Translations under genes and position numbers: made by a program | Shown here: one piece after another, positions 7,747-15,843 of the stretch | How the letters are laid out: every line of letters starts with the position of its first letter | How positions within the stretch are numbered: position 1 is the stretch's first letter | DNA from: Verrucomicrobiota bacterium | Lineage (GTDB): Bacteria; Verrucomicrobiota; Verrucomicrobiia; Limisphaerales; AV2 | NCBI GenBank assembly: GCA_003219345.1 | Contig: QHOP01000107.1 | Span: 1 to 24,031 of the forward strand | Length of the DNA: 24,031 bases | Direction of reading: 5' to 3' | The notes under the pieces: model-generated | Seen by the model: only the letters and a program-made list of their open reading frames with translations | What the model was told of the DNA's origin: nothing | Databases searched by the model: none

Positions 7747-8637
7747 CTAAAGCACGCGGCAACCACTGTGGCGATGATTCCCTCCAAGCGAGTTGAGAAT
7801 GCGATGAAAAATGAATCGCTTCTCGATTTGGGGAAGACACGCTGGCCACTGCGGCTTTTTAGTGAAGATCATGAAGCAACGAGCGTAAAAACGCATCAGA
7901 AGGAGTACGGACAACCATTTAATCCGGTTGACGCGCTTTCCCCACACTGAGATTTGGATTGCGGCACTTTCTTGCTTCCCCAAAGTTCTGTATTGAGCCG
8001 TAGTCTTCGAATTGCTGTGCTTCCTGAAGAAGCCCCACACATTACCCGCGTGAATGACCTTGCCTTGGAGGGTGATTTTGCTGAACAGGTCGTAATCGAT
8101 AGCGAATTTAAGATCGGTATTGATTCCGCCGACCTTGAGGTAAATTTCCCGTCTCCAAAAGCAGCTTTCCTGGCCGATCGTCATCGCGATGTACGGGGTG
8201 CGCGAGAGAATCGGCAGGTTCGGTTGATAATACAGCAGTTGGCCCCGTTCATCGATGCATACCCGATTGCCATAGATCATCAGGACGTCCTGGCGCCGGC
8301 TCAAAACCTCGACGGCCTTTTCAACGGCGTCTGGAGCTAATAGATCGTCTGAATTCAAATACCCCAAAATCTCGCCTTTGCTTCTTTGAATTCCTTGGGC
8401 GATTGCATCTGCAAATCCTTTGTCCGGTCGGCTGTGCCAATAGACAAGTTTCGCCTGGTGTTTCTTGATAATCTCGACGCTTCCGTCCGTTGAGCCGCCA
8501 TCCAGAATCAAATATTCGATGTGCGGATAGCTTTGACTCAGAACGCTGAGGATAGTCTGCTCGAGGTATTGACCTTGATTGAAGGAAGGGGTGACAATAG
8601 AAACGGTCGCCACGGTATTTTCACTGCAACGCCGCAA
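7747..8637 (-). CDS. GT2 family glycosyltransferase, paralogue of the gene at 4822
   Basis: The product has up to 296 residues and a GT-A fold. Motifs in order are VSIVTPSFNQGQYLEQT, LDGGSTDGS (canonical here), KGFADAIAQG, LNSDD and the acceptor-side AIDYDLFSKI, then WGFFRKH. It shares the same motif order, spacing and C-terminal KKPQWPACLP segment with the GT2 at 4822, so the two are duplicates. It transfers a sugar onto the growing glycan. It lies upstream of the GME gene on the same strand, and the pair may supply and use an L-sugar. The start is uncertain: TTG 8637 gives the longest frame, while GTG 8613 starts directly at the first strand (VATVSIV). Neither has a clear Shine-Dalgarno. 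Confidence 0.86.
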   Translation of the reverse strand: MRRCSENTVATVSIVTPSFNQGQYLEQTILSVLSQSYPHIEYLILDGGSTDGSVEIIKKHQAKLVYWHSRPDKGFADAIAQGIQRSKGEILGYLNSDDLLAPDAVEKAVEVLSRRQDVLMIYGNRVCIDERGQLLYYQPNLPILSRTPYIAMTIGQESCFWRREIYLKVGGINTDLKFAIDYDLFSKITLQGKVIHAGNVWGFFRKHSNSKTTAQYRTLGKQESAAIQISVWGKRVNRIKWLSVLLLMRFYARCFMIFTKKPQWPACLPQIEKRFIFHRILNSLGGNHRHSGCRVL

Positions 8638-9007
8638 GGCTATTACGCTAGGCTGCGATTTTTTTCCAGATACCGACCTAATATCAAAAATCCAATACTT
8701 CGTATATCGAAAGCAAAGTTGGCCGCTTTGGACAGAAATTTCAACTCCATTCTTTCAAAACGCGCGCATGACTTGCGCTGCGAATATGAGGGTCTGTATC
8801 CGGCGAGTTGACCACTCCTGTGAGAAGCAAATTCAGGATACCGGTCTGTCGTGTTCAAAACAATAAAATGGCTTGTCAAGGTTAGAGATAAAGAGAACGT
8901 TCACCGGCGACAGAATCGGCGTTGGAATGAGCACGTAAAGATTGAATCCGATGTGGCAGGACGAAGTCGGCGACACTTGCCCGTTTGCCAGAGAGAGGCA
9001 GTTTGTT
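8638..9007. other. 370-nt spacer between divergent glycosyltransferase genes
   Basis: This spacer separates the leftward GT2 and the rightward GT4 and should hold promoters for both. A minus-strand frame at 8643-8879 (78 codons) contains a short hydrophobic stretch (SIGFLILGRYLE) but resembles no family known to me, and its stop lies just before the GT2 frame. A TTGACA-like box on the minus strand (8874-8879) has no matching -10. Nothing else is seen. Confidence 0.4.
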
Positions 9008-10183
9008 ATGGGAGACACAACTAAAAGAGTGGCTTGGATTTCGGATTTTCCGATTGAATGGCTGTCTGATCTGCCGGCGCCACTGGAGAGTCTTCCAAAG
9101 CAGCACTCTTTGACGTGGCAGCGCGTGCTGTTTGATGAATTGAAGAAAGATCAGCGCCTCAAGCTTCATGTAATCGCACTCCGCAAACATCTGGAGCGGG
9201 ATTATTCCTTTGACAAAGAAGGAGCGGTGTTTCACCTGCTCAAAGTTCCTGCGGGCTTGCGCGGGCCGACTCTCTTTTGGGTTGATACACTCGTAATCAA
9301 GCGTGTGCTCCAAAAAGTTCGCCCCGATGTCCTCCATGCCTGGGGGACGGAACGGGGTGCTGCATTGGTCGCGCATCGCCTGAGATACCCTTACATTGTC
9401 ACCATCCAGGGATTGCTGATGTGGTATGTTCAGATGGTTCCTCTCAACCTGCATTTTCGTTATGCGTCATTTCTGGAAAAAATATGTCTCCCACGCGCAC
9501 CGCTGGTAACTACCGAGTCCGATTTCGCGGTGCAGTATCTCCGGAAGAGATTTCCGAAACTCCCAATCATGCAGATCGAGCACGCGTCCAACTGGGTATT
9601 TCATCAGGTGTTGCGCCGCCCGCGCACTCAGCCGATTCGTTTCATTTTTGTTGGAACACTGGACCAGCGCAAAGGGGGTGATCTGCTGGTTGCCGCGCTC
9701 GATCGATTGAAGGACGAGCTGGCCTGGGAGCTCCTTGTTATTGGCGCTGTGGAGGAGGCGTTCCTGAAGCAGCTTCGCGCCAGGACATCACATGAACTTT
9801 GGAGCCGAATTCGGTTCAAGCGAGATCTCTCGCCCTCTGAGATTGGAGCAGAGTTGAGCGAAGCTACGATAATGCTGTTTCCGACGAGGGCAGACACGAG
9901 TCCGAATGCCGTCAAGGAGGCGGTTGTCGCAGGAGTCCCGGTCGTGGCGAGCGCCGTTGGCGGCATTCCCGATTATGTCATTCCCGAAGAAAACGGCCTG
10001 CTGTTCCCGGCCGATAATCTGGATGCATTCGTGGATGCGATCAGAGCCGCGTGGTGTCATCCCCTGTTTGGGCGAGGTCAGGTTGCGCCGGGGTCCCTGG
10101 GAAAAATGAGGGACTATTTGTCACCCCGGCGGATGGCCCAACGCTTCGTGGAGGCGTATCAACGTGTCCTCAAAACGGAATGA
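9008..10183 (+). CDS. GT4-type (GT-B fold) glycosyltransferase
   Basis: The protein has 391 residues. The N-terminal acceptor domain contains PDVLHAWGTERGA (about 106-118) and VTIQGLL. The C-terminal donor domain starts with the sugar-nucleotide loop FVGTLDQRKGGDLL (about 214-227) and has the EX7E-like element SPNAVKEAVVAGVPVVAS (about 298-315), then GGIPDYV and NGLLFPADN, all hallmarks of retaining GT4 enzymes. It probably adds a sugar to the lipid-linked repeat unit in the cytoplasm. ATG 9008 is preferred to 8942 because an AGAGAGG-type ribosome site lies about 9 nt before it and the first strand (VAWISDFP) follows directly. It is a single gene on its strand, and the next gene is convergent. 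Confidence 0.88.
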   Translation: MGDTTKRVAWISDFPIEWLSDLPAPLESLPKQHSLTWQRVLFDELKKDQRLKLHVIALRKHLERDYSFDKEGAVFHLLKVPAGLRGPTLFWVDTLVIKRVLQKVRPDVLHAWGTERGAALVAHRLRYPYIVTIQGLLMWYVQMVPLNLHFRYASFLEKICLPRAPLVTTESDFAVQYLRKRFPKLPIMQIEHASNWVFHQVLRRPRTQPIRFIFVGTLDQRKGGDLLVAALDRLKDELAWELLVIGAVEEAFLKQLRARTSHELWSRIRFKRDLSPSEIGAELSEATIMLFPTRADTSPNAVKEAVVAGVPVVASAVGGIPDYVIPEENGLLFPADNLDAFVDAIRAAWCHPLFGRGQVAPGSLGKMRDYLSPRRMAQRFVEAYQRVLKTE

Positions 10184-10217
10184 ACACCTGACTGCGCGAA
10201 GGACAGCAGCATCCTCG

Positions 10218-11003
10218 CTATCGGTAGCGCTTCTGCACCCAGTCTTTATTGATCCTGGGGGCGCCTTCTCTAAATACGATCCAGGGAAGCACATCGCGCG
10301 GTATCTGCGGTTTGAGAACGGCAAAGCCGAAACTATTGCATTGCCTGGGAAAGATGAGCGTAAAGAGTTTCAGGAAGGGAAAGCCCGCAATTGTTGCCAC
10401 AAGCCATAATTTGTTCTTGAGTGCGCGCAAGCGCATCCAGGGGATTCTCAGGCGATAGAAGAAAAAGAAGCGGTGGTGTCCCCACGGTGCGAAGCTCGCC
10501 ACGGTCTTTTTGACCTCTCGTTCAGTCCACCGATAGACAAAGTTCGGAACTTCGGTGTTTTTCACTCCCCCATAGGCATAGTCATTCCAGGAAAGGCCCG
10601 ACACCTCATAATCCTGAGCGAAGTTCAGGGCTCTCGCCAGACGGGATGCCAGGCTGTCCCGTGGTTCTACGACCAGAAGGCCTTCCCTTGCCACACGATA
10701 TGCTTCCGTCAGCGCACGGTGAGGCGATTGACAGTGGTGCAGCCCGTCGTGGATGATGCAGAAATCGAATTCGTTGTCTTTGAAGGTCAGGTTTTCAGCG
10801 TCCTGGAAACTCCAGGCAAACGGCGCGAACTGTATCCCTTTCATGCGCCGGTCGAGGTTGGAAATCGTGACGTCGCGAAAGCCGGTTTGTTCGAGCGCTT
10901 GTTTGTCGTGTTCTCCGCCACAGACAACCAGGATTCTCATGTGCTCGGTGATAAGCTTCTTCCTCAAGAGATACTGAAGCGTGTCGGTGTAGAAGTCATT
11001 CAT
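10218..11003 (-). CDS. SAM-dependent methyltransferase (Methyltransf_11-like)
   Basis: The product has 261 residues. Motif I is ILVVCGGEHD (about 24-33), a GxG variant. The strand-2 acidic end is ISNLD, and FDFCIIHDGLHHCQSPHRAL (about 79-98) with LVVEPRDS is the post-I/III region of type-11 enzymes. A C-terminal segment (about 195-235) is hydrophobic and basic and could lie on the membrane. The target is probably a sugar or a lipid-linked intermediate. The same frame extends to 11330, but that part overlaps the ligase gene and is arginine-rich noise, so ATG 11003 is used. It starts 33 nt after the ligase stop and is likely co-transcribed. Its TAG stop lies in a small hairpin (CGCTA-TCGG-TAGCG). 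Confidence 0.82.
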   Translation of the reverse strand: MNDFYTDTLQYLLRKKLITEHMRILVVCGGEHDKQALEQTGFRDVTISNLDRRMKGIQFAPFAWSFQDAENLTFKDNEFDFCIIHDGLHHCQSPHRALTEAYRVAREGLLVVEPRDSLASRLARALNFAQDYEVSGLSWNDYAYGGVKNTEVPNFVYRWTEREVKKTVASFAPWGHHRFFFFYRLRIPWMRLRALKNKLWLVATIAGFPFLKLFTLIFPRQCNSFGFAVLKPQIPRDVLPWIVFREGAPRINKDWVQKRYR

Positions 11004-11035
11004 GTTGGCGTGGATTGACCGGAGCCGAACGTGCT

Positions 11036-12073
11036 TCAGGCCACCAGCGTTGAATGCACCGGAACGGCTTCGGTGTGGTCTTCCCTCTCTCCGACTTGTT
11101 TTCTCCGCACGCCTGCATTCAAAGTAATGCTTAACGCAATCCAACCAGTGAACGATATGATGTCCGAATCGAACTGACCGTAAAAGAGTACATAGTAGAT
11201 CAAGTGGGCGACGAAAGACGAGAGCAGAAAAGTGTTGATTAATTTCAACGATTCCCTGCCATAACGAAAATTCAGAGAGAGTACTCTCAAAGCGGCGCAA
11301 CAGAACGCGCCAAAGCCGATGAGTCCCCAAACACCGAATGGAATGATGAGGGTCAGAATCCCCTGGTGATAGTTCCCGCTGACCAAGGCGTCTTCCTCTG
11401 ACTGATAGAGTCCCCTTTTGATCGCTTCCTGGGTCAGGTAGTAATCTGTGCCGCTGTAGGCAAATCCTTTGCCGAGCAGGAGATATTTGGGGACTTCAGG
11501 GGTGACTATCCGCCATATTTCCAGACGCCAATCCAAAGTGTACTGCGCATCGTACTTGGCCGCTGCGTCCACTTTGATAGGCAAGAAACTCAGGCTCCTT
11601 TGGAAGGACAAGGGCAGTCTTTCTGAGAACCCCAAGAGCAAGGCAGCTAAGAGAGCGCCCGCCAAGAGGAAAATGGGCAGCAACTTCGTCTTATGGAGCG
11701 CTTCCAGGTAAAACTGCACGAAAAGGATCAACAGCCCCAACAGGATCGAGGAGCGATAGCCGCCAAAGGCGCTGGCTGCAAAAAGCGCCGCGAAGGCCGC
11801 CAGCCGCCACGGTCTGGACCAGTCGCACAATCCTCGAATTCCGTATCGCATCAGGAGATACTGATAGACGCTGACGGCAGCAAAGCAAACCCCGCTCAAT
11901 CGCAGCAGATCGCCCTCACTGAGCGCCTGGCTAAACGCGAGAGTTGCCGGAAACAAAGTAAACAGGAAATAGAACCGAGGCCCGGCTGCATACGCCAAAT
12001 CACTGACGACTGCGGTGACTCCAGACAGAACAAATATGGAGGCATACAGCCGCGCCTTGTCTTCGGGCACCAT
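11036..12073 (-). pseudogene. O-antigen ligase/polymerase-like membrane protein, 3' fragment
   Basis: This frame holds the C-terminal two thirds of a WaaL/Wzy-like protein. Several membrane helices are followed by a long soluble loop with YTLDWRLEIWRIV, LLLGKGFAYSG and GNYHQGILTLIIPFG, which matches the periplasmic loop and conserved His region of O-antigen ligase proteins, and then more helices. The enzyme would join or polymerise lipid-linked glycan on the periplasmic side. The first ATG (12073) lies just at the point where the upstream frame loses sense, so re-initiation there is possible, but the product would lack the first four or five helices. It precedes the methyltransferase gene by 33 nt. 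Confidence 0.72.
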
Positions 12074-12489
12074 GACTCCGCTCCAAAAACCTGGCCACCG
12101 ATGCCTCCGGTCAGTTTGGCGGTCACCAGTACCACCAGGGTCAGAAATAATAACGACCTGGCGACCGAAGGAACGCGCAGGAACCCCTCGTGCCGGTGCA
12201 TCAGTCGATCTACCAGCGAGATGAAAAGACTGATCGCCGCTGCTGCGATTCCGAGGTTGGGTTGGCCGGGAAGGAAGAACAGGACCAAATAACTATTCCA
12301 CGTGAAGATCGCCAGAGCATGATGCCACCGAAGGAAAATCGGAATACTCAGGACAAACAAACTGAGACCGACGAAGACCAGGCTGAGCGTATTGAACGGT
12401 GTGGCGATCAGGTAACCCAGGAGAATCGCTACCGGGATGCAAAGGCCGTAGATCAGCAACGATCGGGGCATGGAAACTACGTTCGCCAT
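11896..12489 (-). pseudogene. O-antigen ligase/polymerase-like membrane protein, 5' fragment
   Basis: Residues 1 to about 136 form four or five hydrophobic helices (SLLIYGLCIPVAILLGYL, TLSLVFVGLSLFVLS, LGIAAAAISLFISLV, ARSLLFLTLVVLVTAKLTGG). After GGIGGQVFG (near 12080) the frame turns into Cys/Arg-rich noise and stops at 11896, while membrane-protein sequence resumes in another frame at about 12073 (VPEDKARLYASIFVLSG). In similar proteins I recall, a stretch of roughly 20-25 residues lies between these points, so an out-of-frame deletion is likely. ATG 12489 is chosen, with AGG 4 nt upstream. The gene diverges from the acyltransferase across a 171-nt spacer. Confidence 0.7.
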
Positions 12490-12555
12490 TTGGCCTAGGA
12501 TTAGAGTAGAGAAACGCAGAGTTCGCAATCGATTTCTTTCCACCGGCCTAATTTA

Positions 12556-12570
12556 CTGGAATTCTTCCAG
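12556..12570. promoter_or_regulatory. short palindrome in divergent promoter region
   Basis: CTGGAATTCTTCCAG is a 6-bp inverted repeat around TTC, midway between the divergent ligase and acyltransferase genes. The position suits an operator, but there is no other support. Confidence 0.2.
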
Positions 12571-12660
12571 AACAACCCTTAGTGTCGCGCCCGTTTCAAA
12601 ATGGATCTTTCAGCCGATATCGCGAGTCTCGCGCAACGGGACTGCGCAGGAGCCCGATCG

Positions 12661-13809
12661 ATGTCATCCACCCGACGATCAAAAGAACTCGACTGCCTGC
12701 GCTGCGCGGCAGTGCTTCTGGTCTTGTGCCGGCATCTTCCAGTTGTTCCGGACTCATTGTGGGTGCCGTTTCGTGTACCCGTGCATCTGCTTTATGAAGC
12801 AGGCTGGGCGGGTGTGGACCTGTTTTTAGTCCTGAGCGGGTTCCTTATCTCAGGATTGCTTTTTCGCGAGCATCAGCAGTATCGTCGAATTGACTTCAAG
12901 CAATTTCTCATTCGGCGGGGACTGAAGATTTATCCCGCATTCTATTGCCTGATTGCGGGGACCATTGGCGTGGCCATTCTAAACCGATGGAATCTGCCGT
13001 GGAAGCGCGTCTTTGCCGAGGTGTTCTTCGTGCAAAATTACTTCAACGGCTTGTGGGGCCAGACGTGGTCCCTGGCCATAGAAGAACACTTTTATTTGCT
13101 GCTTCCCTTGTTGCTCATAGCATTGGCCCGGATTAATCACGGGCAGGATGATCCGTTCCGGTTTCTGCCTTGGATATACCTGGTTTTGGCAAGCATGATC
13201 CTCGGACTAAGATTGCTCTCGGCCTGGAACGTGTCCTTTCGTTTTGGGGATGTGAACGCGTTCTGCTACACTCAGCTGTTTCCAACTCACCTCCGGATTG
13301 ACTCGCTGTTTCTCGGGGTGGTGCTGGGTTATGCGTATCACTATCACCCCGTCGCGTTGAGGAATTGGGTGCTGCGCCGGCCAGCGCTACTGCTGGCCGC
13401 GGCCATGCTGGCTCTGCTGCCAATTTTTATCTGGCCATTGATGAGCACCCCTTACCTGTACACCTTTGGGTTTACCGCAGTCGCATTTGGATTTGCTGTT
13501 GTGTTGCTGTTGAGTGTCCTGAAGGGCTTTTCAGCAGCAGGTTTTGCCGGTTCGGCAATACGCGGCTGCGCTTACGTCGGGGCACATTCGTATTCAATTT
13601 ACCTGTGGCATCTGGCTGTCTCTACGCTGGCCAGCATGGCTTGGCGGCGCTGGCCCGTAACCTGGTGGGTTGAATCCTTAACGTATATGGCCGGCAGCCT
13701 TCTGGTCGGCATCCTTATGGCCAAATTGATCGAGTTGCCGCTTCTCAAAGTGCGTGACCAGTTCTTTCCTTCACGCAGCAAACCGCTGGAATCTTCGGCC
13801 TCTTTGTGA
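12661..13809 (+). CDS. acyltransferase-3 (OafA/YrhL-like) integral membrane O-acyltransferase
   Basis: The 382-residue protein has about ten hydrophobic helices. LDCLRCAAVLLVLCRHLP carries the conserved Arg-His pair at about 24-25. GVDLFLVLSGFLISGLLF (about 51-68) is the diagnostic second helix. WSLAIEEHFYLLLP (about 136-149) is the next signature, and HSYSIYLWHLAV lies near the C-terminus. The family transfers acetyl or other acyl groups across the inner membrane onto sugars of surface polysaccharides. ATG 12661 is preferred over 12601 because GGAG lies 8 nt before it and the helix pattern begins soon after. Its TGA stop overlaps the ATG of the next gene as TGATG, indicating coupled translation. 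Confidence 0.9.
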   Translation: MSSTRRSKELDCLRCAAVLLVLCRHLPVVPDSLWVPFRVPVHLLYEAGWAGVDLFLVLSGFLISGLLFREHQQYRRIDFKQFLIRRGLKIYPAFYCLIAGTIGVAILNRWNLPWKRVFAEVFFVQNYFNGLWGQTWSLAIEEHFYLLLPLLLIALARINHGQDDPFRFLPWIYLVLASMILGLRLLSAWNVSFRFGDVNAFCYTQLFPTHLRIDSLFLGVVLGYAYHYHPVALRNWVLRRPALLLAAAMLALLPIFIWPLMSTPYLYTFGFTAVAFGFAVVLLLSVLKGFSAAGFAGSAIRGCAYVGAHSYSIYLWHLAVSTLASMAWRRWPVTWWVESLTYMAGSLLVGILMAKLIELPLLKVRDQFFPSRSKPLESSASL

Positions 13810-14816
13810 TGAATATCGTCGTTACAACGATTTCCCCGCCCACCAAGGGCGCGGAACAGATCAGCTCGGAACTCAACCAGCGCGGCGGAACATTTTGGGT
13901 GATCGGCGACCGCAACGGGCCTCCCGCATACAATCTGGCCAACACGCGTTTTTTCGACATTGAAACCCAACTCCGGCTGCCGTTTCACCTGGCGGGTTTG
14001 TTGCCCGAAGGACATTACGCCCGAAAAAACCTGGGCTATCTCCTGGCCATCCAGGATGGCGCCAGCTTCCTTGTCGAAACCGACGACGACAACATTCCGC
14101 AACCGAACTTCTGGCTTCCTCGGTCTTCCTCTATCTCGACCAATCACGTCCAACAGTCCGGATGGTTCAATGTCTATCTGGAATTCTCCGATTGTCGAAT
14201 CTGGCCCCGGGGATTTCCGTTGGAAGAACTCCAACATTCATTCGCCCTGGGCGCAAAATCTGAATCCGCTCTCAACGAGCGGGAGTGCCTCATTCAGCAG
14301 GGACTGGCGGACCAGAATCCCGATGTTGATGCCGTTTACCGTTTGACCCGGACACTTCCTGTTGCTTTCAAAAGGCGGGCGCCCGTGAGCCTGGGCCAGG
14401 GCTGCTGGTGTCCCTTCAACAGCCAGAATACCACGTTCTTTAAGCCTGCGTTCCCCCTGCTCTATCTGCCGACTCATTGCACGTTTCGGATGACCGACAT
14501 CTGGCGGTCGTTCATTGCCCAGCGCTGCCTCTGGGCGATGGATTCCCAGGTGGCCTACACGGCGGCGACGGTTTATCAGGAGCGAAACGAGCACAACCTG
14601 GTCCGCGATCTCGAAGATGAAATCCCCGGTTATCTCCAGAACAACCGCATTCGCCGGTTGTTGGAGGAGACCCCGCTCGATGCAGGACGGACTCGCGCGG
14701 TGGTTGCCGGAAATCTGGCGCGTTCCTACGAAGCCCTCATTCGCGCCGGTATCCTGCCGGCCAGGGAACTCGCTCTGGTGGAGGCGTGGAACCGCGATCT
14801 GGCTTCACTTCCCTAA
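13809..14816 (+). CDS. STELLO/DUF288-type glycosyltransferase
   Basis: The protein has 335 residues. It begins directly with the strand MNIVVTTISPPTKG, then VIGDRNGP, an acidic ETDDDN at about 90-95 that should bind metal and nucleotide-sugar, IWPRGFPLEEL at about 131-141, CWCPFNSQNTTF at about 199-210 and CTFRMTDIWRSF at about 224-235. These blocks match the DUF288 (STELLO) family, known from plant Golgi proteins that assist cellulose synthase complexes and from scattered bacterial loci. There is no transmembrane anchor here, unlike the plant forms. A cytosolic glycosyltransferase role in the polysaccharide locus is inferred. ATG 13809 overlaps the acyltransferase stop (TGATG); a GTG at 13806 is less likely. 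The last 12 nt overlap the tail of the convergent gene. Confidence 0.8.
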   Translation: MNIVVTTISPPTKGAEQISSELNQRGGTFWVIGDRNGPPAYNLANTRFFDIETQLRLPFHLAGLLPEGHYARKNLGYLLAIQDGASFLVETDDDNIPQPNFWLPRSSSISTNHVQQSGWFNVYLEFSDCRIWPRGFPLEELQHSFALGAKSESALNERECLIQQGLADQNPDVDAVYRLTRTLPVAFKRRAPVSLGQGCWCPFNSQNTTFFKPAFPLLYLPTHCTFRMTDIWRSFIAQRCLWAMDSQVAYTAATVYQERNEHNLVRDLEDEIPGYLQNNRIRRLLEETPLDAGRTRAVVAGNLARSYEALIRAGILPARELALVEAWNRDLASLP

Positions 14817-15842
14817 TCTCTTCTCAAGCCAATTAGCCGCCGCGCCAGCCTTTTTCCAAAAGCGCGCCTTCAGTTGCAGCCTCAGGCTGGAAATGAGATT
14901 GCGCTGCCGGCGGTGGGTCTTGAGGATGCGCGCGGGATCGATCTCGCCCGCAGGATCGAGGCGAATGACCGGCAGTTCGGTGTCTGCAAGGCCCCAATTT
15001 TCACGGTTGCGTGAAACCGGTGAGGTCACCTCCTCAACCCATGATTTCCAATCGTTGTTCGGCAGCGTGTTCTGATGCGCGCTGCCTCCGGTCAGGTTGT
15101 GGTCCAGATGCAGCACGCACAACGAATCGCCCAGGTCAGGCGTGCGTCCTCCGCCGTTGAGCAGATTCAAGCGCCGGGCGTTATTGGCGTCACTGTGGCC
15201 CCACAACTTCATCCCTTCCTCACAACCCTGGATGGCAAACCACTGCTCGCGCGGCGCCAGTTGAAAGTCGCCTACCCCCACAAAGCGCAGCCAGGATTGC
15301 TCTTTCTCCTGCGGAAACCGCACCCCGCGCCGGATCACCTCGTCGCAAAAATCGCTGATCTGGCGGACGTTCATTCGATCCAGCATCTGCCACTGGGCGG
15401 GCGGAATACCGATGCGCGGGCAGACATGAAACCGCGGCGGCAACCGTTCGAGCAGTTGGTGCAGCGACTGGCGGCCCAAGGGTTGCAGGAGAATGTCGCA
15501 ATTCGTGGAGAGCAACCATTGGTTCCTGGGGTTGCTGCGGCGGATGCCTACGTTGCGGGACAGCTCGTCCGAAAAGAGCAGCGGCGTTTCACCGATGGCG
15601 GCTTTCATCTGTTCCCCCGTAACGCGATAAGCTTTCAGCCGGCGACAACACTCGGGCGTAAGCGTATCGGCAATGGCTTCCACCAGCGTGCAGTCCTGCT
15701 TCGGCGAATTGCAATCCACATAAAGGATTTCGTCTTCCGGATCGCGGCAGAGACTGGCGAAAAAATTCAGGCTGATCGCGGTCCGTTTGCCCAGATTGAC
15801 CCCGTACCCGTCATTGCGGCCGGCCACCAGAAACGTGATCAT
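14805..15842 (-). CDS. putative GT-A glycosyltransferase with GT7-like C-terminal motif
   Basis: The protein has 345 residues. The first strand ITFLVAGRNDGYG resembles GT2-like openings. STNCDILLQP at about 112-121 sits where a DxD motif is expected. LWGHSDANNARRLN at about 213-226 followed by LHLDHN at 244-249 recalls the WGWED..L..RL and HxxH pattern of the galactosyltransferase C-terminal domain (Glyco_transf_7C). The exact family is not recognised. It probably builds the same glycan. It starts 1 nt after the stop of the upstream GT4 gene, so the two are in one operon, and its end overlaps the convergent STELLO-like gene by 12 nt. No signal peptide or membrane helix is seen. The C-terminal 40 residues are basic. 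Confidence 0.7.
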   Translation of the reverse strand: MITFLVAGRNDGYGVNLGKRTAISLNFFASLCRDPEDEILYVDCNSPKQDCTLVEAIADTLTPECCRRLKAYRVTGEQMKAAIGETPLLFSDELSRNVGIRRSNPRNQWLLSTNCDILLQPLGRQSLHQLLERLPPRFHVCPRIGIPPAQWQMLDRMNVRQISDFCDEVIRRGVRFPQEKEQSWLRFVGVGDFQLAPREQWFAIQGCEEGMKLWGHSDANNARRLNLLNGGGRTPDLGDSLCVLHLDHNLTGGSAHQNTLPNNDWKSWVEEVTSPVSRNRENWGLADTELPVIRLDPAGEIDPARILKTHRRQRNLISSLRLQLKARFWKKAGAAANWLEKRLGK

Positions 15843-15843
15843 G

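Noticed and set aside
11004..11330. N-terminal extension of the methyltransferase at 10218-11003
   Set aside because: It overlaps the 3' end of the ligase gene, which has clear membrane helices, and the extension has no family resemblance.
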